Positions 5,839 through 7,529 of a stretch of 7,529 bases of DNA are shown piece after piece. Numbering within the stretch: position 1 is the first letter of the stretch; every line of letters begins with the position of its first letter. The stretch lies in contig JAIRVA010000289.1 of the NCBI GenBank assembly GCA_031254155.1, positions 1 through 7,529 on the forward strand, read 5' to 3'. Source of the stretch: Propionibacteriaceae bacterium. GTDB lineage: Bacteria; Actinomycetota; Actinomycetes; Propionibacteriales; Propionibacteriaceae. Below the pieces are notes generated by a model. The model had not been told where the DNA came from. It ran no database searches and was given only the letters and a program-made list of their open reading frames with translations. The position numbers and the translations under genes are program-made.

Positions 5839-7011
5839 TTACGGCTGGACATCAATGAAGGCGGCCATGGCGGGGACGGTGAACGCGATGTCGCCGTGGG
5901 CCGGCGAGTAGACGAGTCCCTTGCCGATCAGGTTCGCCCGCGCCGGACCGAGCGCCGACGGTTTCTTCTTCAGCCGGGTCGCGATCTGGGCCGTGAGACT
6001 CGGCCCGTCGCCATCCTGCGCCATGGCCCTGAGGTACGCCCGTTCGGCCGGGCTCGCCCGCTCCCACCGGATGCGGAAGAAACCGGCGTCGAGGGCCCGC
6101 CGCCCCTGGACAATCCCGATCCGGGCATCGGTGTCGCCGATGGGCGAGCCGTCCGCCGCGTTCCACGCGGCCTGGCCGTACTCCTGGAGGAAGTACGGGT
6201 AGCCCCCCGCCGCCGCGGTCACCCGCTCCAGCGCCGCAGTGGTCCAGCGGACGCCCAGCGCCTCGGCGGGCTCGGTGAGGACTGCCGCCGCCTCCGCCCG
6301 GTTGAGGATGGCGATTTCGTGGAAGGCGAAGAGGCGCTCGGCGTACGACTTGGCCTCGGACAACTGCCGTGGCAGGCTGGGCAGGCCAGCCAGGGCGACC
6401 AGGAGGCGGTCGCCCCGCTGGTTGGCGCCGTGGACGATGGCGAGCAGTGCCGCCAACTCGTCGGTGGCGAGGTCTTGGGCCTCGTCGATGAGCAGGGCGA
6501 CCCCCGCACCCTTGTCTTCCGCGGCCCCCGTGAGATCCAGGATGAGCCGGCCCAGGTCGGTTTCCAGGGCCCCCGTATCCGCGCCGCCACCCTCCGCACC
6601 GGTGACGTCAAGTCCGAAGTGCCACACGCCCGTCGAATCGTACGAGGCCTTGAAACTCAGCGCGGTCTTCACGGCCTTGAGAATCCGCTGGCCGACCCCG
6701 GGCCGGGCGATCTCCAGCAGCAGGCCGTGGACCGATTCGCCGATCGCCTCCCGTACCGACTGGCCGCGGCGGGCCTCGGCCCCCATCACGTACCACCCCT
6801 GGCTGCGCGCCATGAGCGCCAACTGGGTGAGCAACACGGTCTTCCCCACACCGCGCAGGCCGTAGAGAACGAGCGACTGGGCGCCGCGGCCGTCGGCGAT
6901 CCGGGTGAGCGCGATGTCCCACGCCGTCATCTCGCGCTCACGGCCGATGAGTGCGACGGGCCGGCGCCCGGCACCGGGAGAGTACGGATTGTCTCTGGGA
7001 TCCATGCTCAC
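5839..7011 (-). CDS. AAA/STAND-like ATP-binding protein with C-terminal winged helix, function unknown
   Basis: This protein of about 390 residues is a cytoplasmic P-loop ATPase. It has a polar N-terminus with LIGREREM (21-28), typical of the AAA_16/archaeal-ATPase/Orc1-Cdc6-like group, Walker A YGLRGVGKT (50-58), Walker B VALLIDEAQD (171-180), a sensor-like LLVALAGLP (203-211) and GGYPYFLQEYG (269-279), which resembles the GxP motif of STAND ATPases. Residues about 315-385 look like a winged helix (AERAYLRAM, then LTAQIATRLKKK, and IGKGLVYSP). No transmembrane segment, nuclease or protease domain is visible. Similar proteins are often annotated as orc1/cdc6 or plain ATP-binding protein; a replication role is not implied. 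Two starts compete: GTG at 7011 and ATG at 7005. The ATG fits a -10-like TATACA (7015-7020) that would give an almost leaderless message. It has no obvious operon partner and converges on the regulator gene. Confidence 0.85.
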   Translation of the reverse strand: MSMDPRDNPYSPGAGRRPVALIGREREMTAWDIALTRIADGRGAQSLVLYGLRGVGKTVLLTQLALMARSQGWYVMGAEARRGQSVREAIGESVHGLLLEIARPGVGQRILKAVKTALSFKASYDSTGVWHFGLDVTGAEGGGADTGALETDLGRLILDLTGAAEDKGAGVALLIDEAQDLATDELAALLAIVHGANQRGDRLLVALAGLPSLPRQLSEAKSYAERLFAFHEIAILNRAEAAAVLTEPAEALGVRWTTAALERVTAAAGGYPYFLQEYGQAAWNAADGSPIGDTDARIGIVQGRRALDAGFFRIRWERASPAERAYLRAMAQDGDGPSLTAQIATRLKKKPSALGPARANLIGKGLVYSPAHGDIAFTVPAMAAFIDVQP

Positions 7012-7014
7012 CAG

Positions 7015-7020
7015 TGTATA
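7015..7020 (-). promoter_or_regulatory. Possible -10 element of the ATPase gene
   Basis: TATACA on the minus strand ends nine bases before the ATG at 7005. Counting the last base as -7 puts transcription start at 7008, leaving a three-base leader, which would fit the leaderless messages common in actinomycetes. No recognisable -35 lies at the proper distance. Confidence 0.35.
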
Positions 7021-7024
7021 AGAG

Positions 7025-7146
7025 AATCTACGGCTATATAAGATAATTTTAGGTTATTGAACAACTTTAGGCCATATATTACGTTTTGCTAGATAATGAG
7101 CAGAAGACCTATATATACCTGATTTGTCTACATACTGCCGTAGATT
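7025..7146. repeat. Widely spaced 10-bp inverted repeat bracketing the AT-rich island
   Basis: AATCTACGGC (7025-7034) and its exact complement GCCGTAGATT (7137-7146) flank 102 bases of AT-rich DNA. Extending inwards, 30-base arms (7025-7054 and 7117-7146) match at about 19 of 30 positions by hand alignment, both reaching AGGT/ACCT at their inner ends. The right arm also contains TCTAC-8-GTAGA (7127-7144). It could be paired binding sites for a regulator, or the ends of a small 122-bp non-autonomous element; I see no flanking target duplication. Confidence 0.5.
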
Positions 7147-7193
7147 GTCGTAGCTTTCACCGCCACCCGGTAACTCGCTATGCTGAGGGGCGG

Positions 7194-7199
7194 AAGGAG
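7194..7199 (+). promoter_or_regulatory. Strong ribosome binding site of the thioesterase gene
   Basis: AAGGAG, preceded by GG and followed by A, lies five bases before the ATG at 7205. It is the best Shine-Dalgarno match in the window and fixes that start, in contrast to the ATPase gene on the other side, which has little or none. Confidence 0.85.
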
Positions 7200-7204
7200 A
7201 TCCG

Positions 7205-7529
7205 ATGACCGACACCAGAGACCGGACCATCGTCCTAGCGACCATGATGCAGCCAGCCCAGGCCAACCCCCGCGGAACGGTCCACGGCGGCGAGATCATG
7301 AAGATGATGGACACCACCGCCGGCGGGGCCGCGATCCGCTACTCGAAGATGGACATGGTCACGGCGCGGGTTGACGAACTCCAGTTCCTCGAGCCGATCC
7401 ACATCGCCGACTACGTGACCTGTGTCGCCCAGGTTGTTTACGTGGGCCGTACGTCACTGGAGGTGTACGTGACCGTCGACGTGGAGAACCTCCGGGGTGG
7501 TGTCACCAAGCGGGCCCTTGACGCCTACT
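7205..7529 (+). CDS. Acyl-CoA thioesterase, hotdog fold (YciA/BFIT-like), 3' end outside window
   Basis: The visible 108 residues begin MTDTRDRTIVLATMMQPAQA and belong to the cytosolic hotdog thioesterases that hydrolyse acyl-CoA to free acid and CoA. The diagnostic stretch is N21-PRGTVHGGEIMKMMD-36: the family pattern has an Asn shortly before a HGG turn at the start of the long hotdog helix and an acidic residue near its end, here Asn21, His27-Gly28-Gly29 and Asp36. The following FLEPIHIADYVTCVAQVVYVGRTSLEVYVTV is the beta-strand part of the fold, with the VGxTSLEVxV pattern of this subgroup. Family members are usually about 130-170 residues for a single domain or about 330 for a double-hotdog form; which applies here cannot be seen. 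It is read away from the ATPase gene and no link to the sugar operon is evident. The acyl-chain preference is unknown. Confidence 0.88.
   Translation, partial: MTDTRDRTIVLATMMQPAQANPRGTVHGGEIMKMMDTTAGGAAIRYSKMDMVTARVDELQFLEPIHIADYVTCVAQVVYVGRTSLEVYVTVDVENLRGGVTKRALDAY

Larger units (their letters stand above)
7012..7204. other. AT-rich divergent intergenic region between ATPase and thioesterase genes
   Basis: The 193 bases separate two divergent genes. From about 7015 to 7135 the DNA is strongly AT-rich, with runs such as TATATAAGATAATTTTAG and CCTATATATACC, unlike the GC-rich genes on both sides. It should hold promoters in both directions. TATACA (7015-7020, minus strand) could be the -10 of the ATPase gene, and TATGCT (7179-7184, plus strand) that of the thioesterase gene, but neither has a good -35. 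Short direct repeats are AGATAAT (7041 and 7091), TTTAGG (7048 and 7066) and CGTAG (7139 and 7149). No open frame in it looks like a gene. Confidence 0.7.

Noticed and set aside
5839..7011. Naming the ATPase an Orc1/Cdc6 replication initiator
   Set aside because: Only the general AAA ATPase plus winged-helix layout is shared; no origin repeats or replication genes are visible, and many unrelated regulators share this layout.
5896..7041. A 381-codon plus-strand open frame opposite the ATPase gene
   Set aside because: It is Arg/Pro/Gly/Asp-rich with no motif, whereas the minus strand encodes an intact P-loop ATPase.
7054..7317. An 87-codon minus-strand open frame across the AT-rich region and the thioesterase start
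   Set aside because: It overlaps the thioesterase gene with its strong ribosome binding site, and its part in the AT-rich region shows no coding character.

Overview
The window looks like chromosomal DNA from a high-GC Gram-positive bacterium, most likely an actinomycete (Actinomycetota). The coding DNA is GC-rich by eye. The solute-binding protein has a lipoprotein signal peptide, as expected in a cell without a periplasm. Third codon positions are mostly G or C. I cannot name the genus from the sequence.

Positions 1-4567 hold a minus-strand operon for sugar uptake, read from right to left: a ChvE-type monosaccharide-binding lipoprotein, a GguA/MmsA-type double ATPase, a GguB/MmsB-type permease, and the first 166 codons of an FGGY-family sugar kinase that runs off the left edge. 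The ATPase and permease genes share an ATGA overlap. The kinase starts 16 bases after the permease stop codon. A strong hairpin lies between the binding-protein and ATPase genes. Positions 4816-5829 hold a divergent plus-strand LacI-family repressor. The shared 248-base control region contains a perfect 14-bp palindrome with a central CG, the classic form of a LacI-family operator, plus smaller palindromes. The natural reading is that the repressor senses an imported sugar or a derivative and controls the transporter-kinase operon. The kinase resembles, from memory, the non-classical ribulokinase/xylulokinase-like kinases of pentose clusters, so a pentose such as L-arabinose is a reasonable but unproven substrate.

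The right third is unrelated to the sugar operon. A minus-strand AAA/STAND-like ATPase of unknown function (5839-7011) converges on the repressor gene with only a 9-base gap. It is followed by a strikingly AT-rich intergenic island (about 7012-7160) that contains a widely spaced 10-bp inverted repeat and several short repeats. After a near-perfect Shine-Dalgarno sequence, the start of a hotdog-fold acyl-CoA thioesterase gene (7205 to the right edge) is read on the plus strand.

Most of the window is a well-known type of sugar-uptake locus. The parts that fit known families least well are the orphan ATPase and the AT-rich repeat-bearing island in front of it. I see no rRNA, tRNA, CRISPR array, insertion sequence or transposase.
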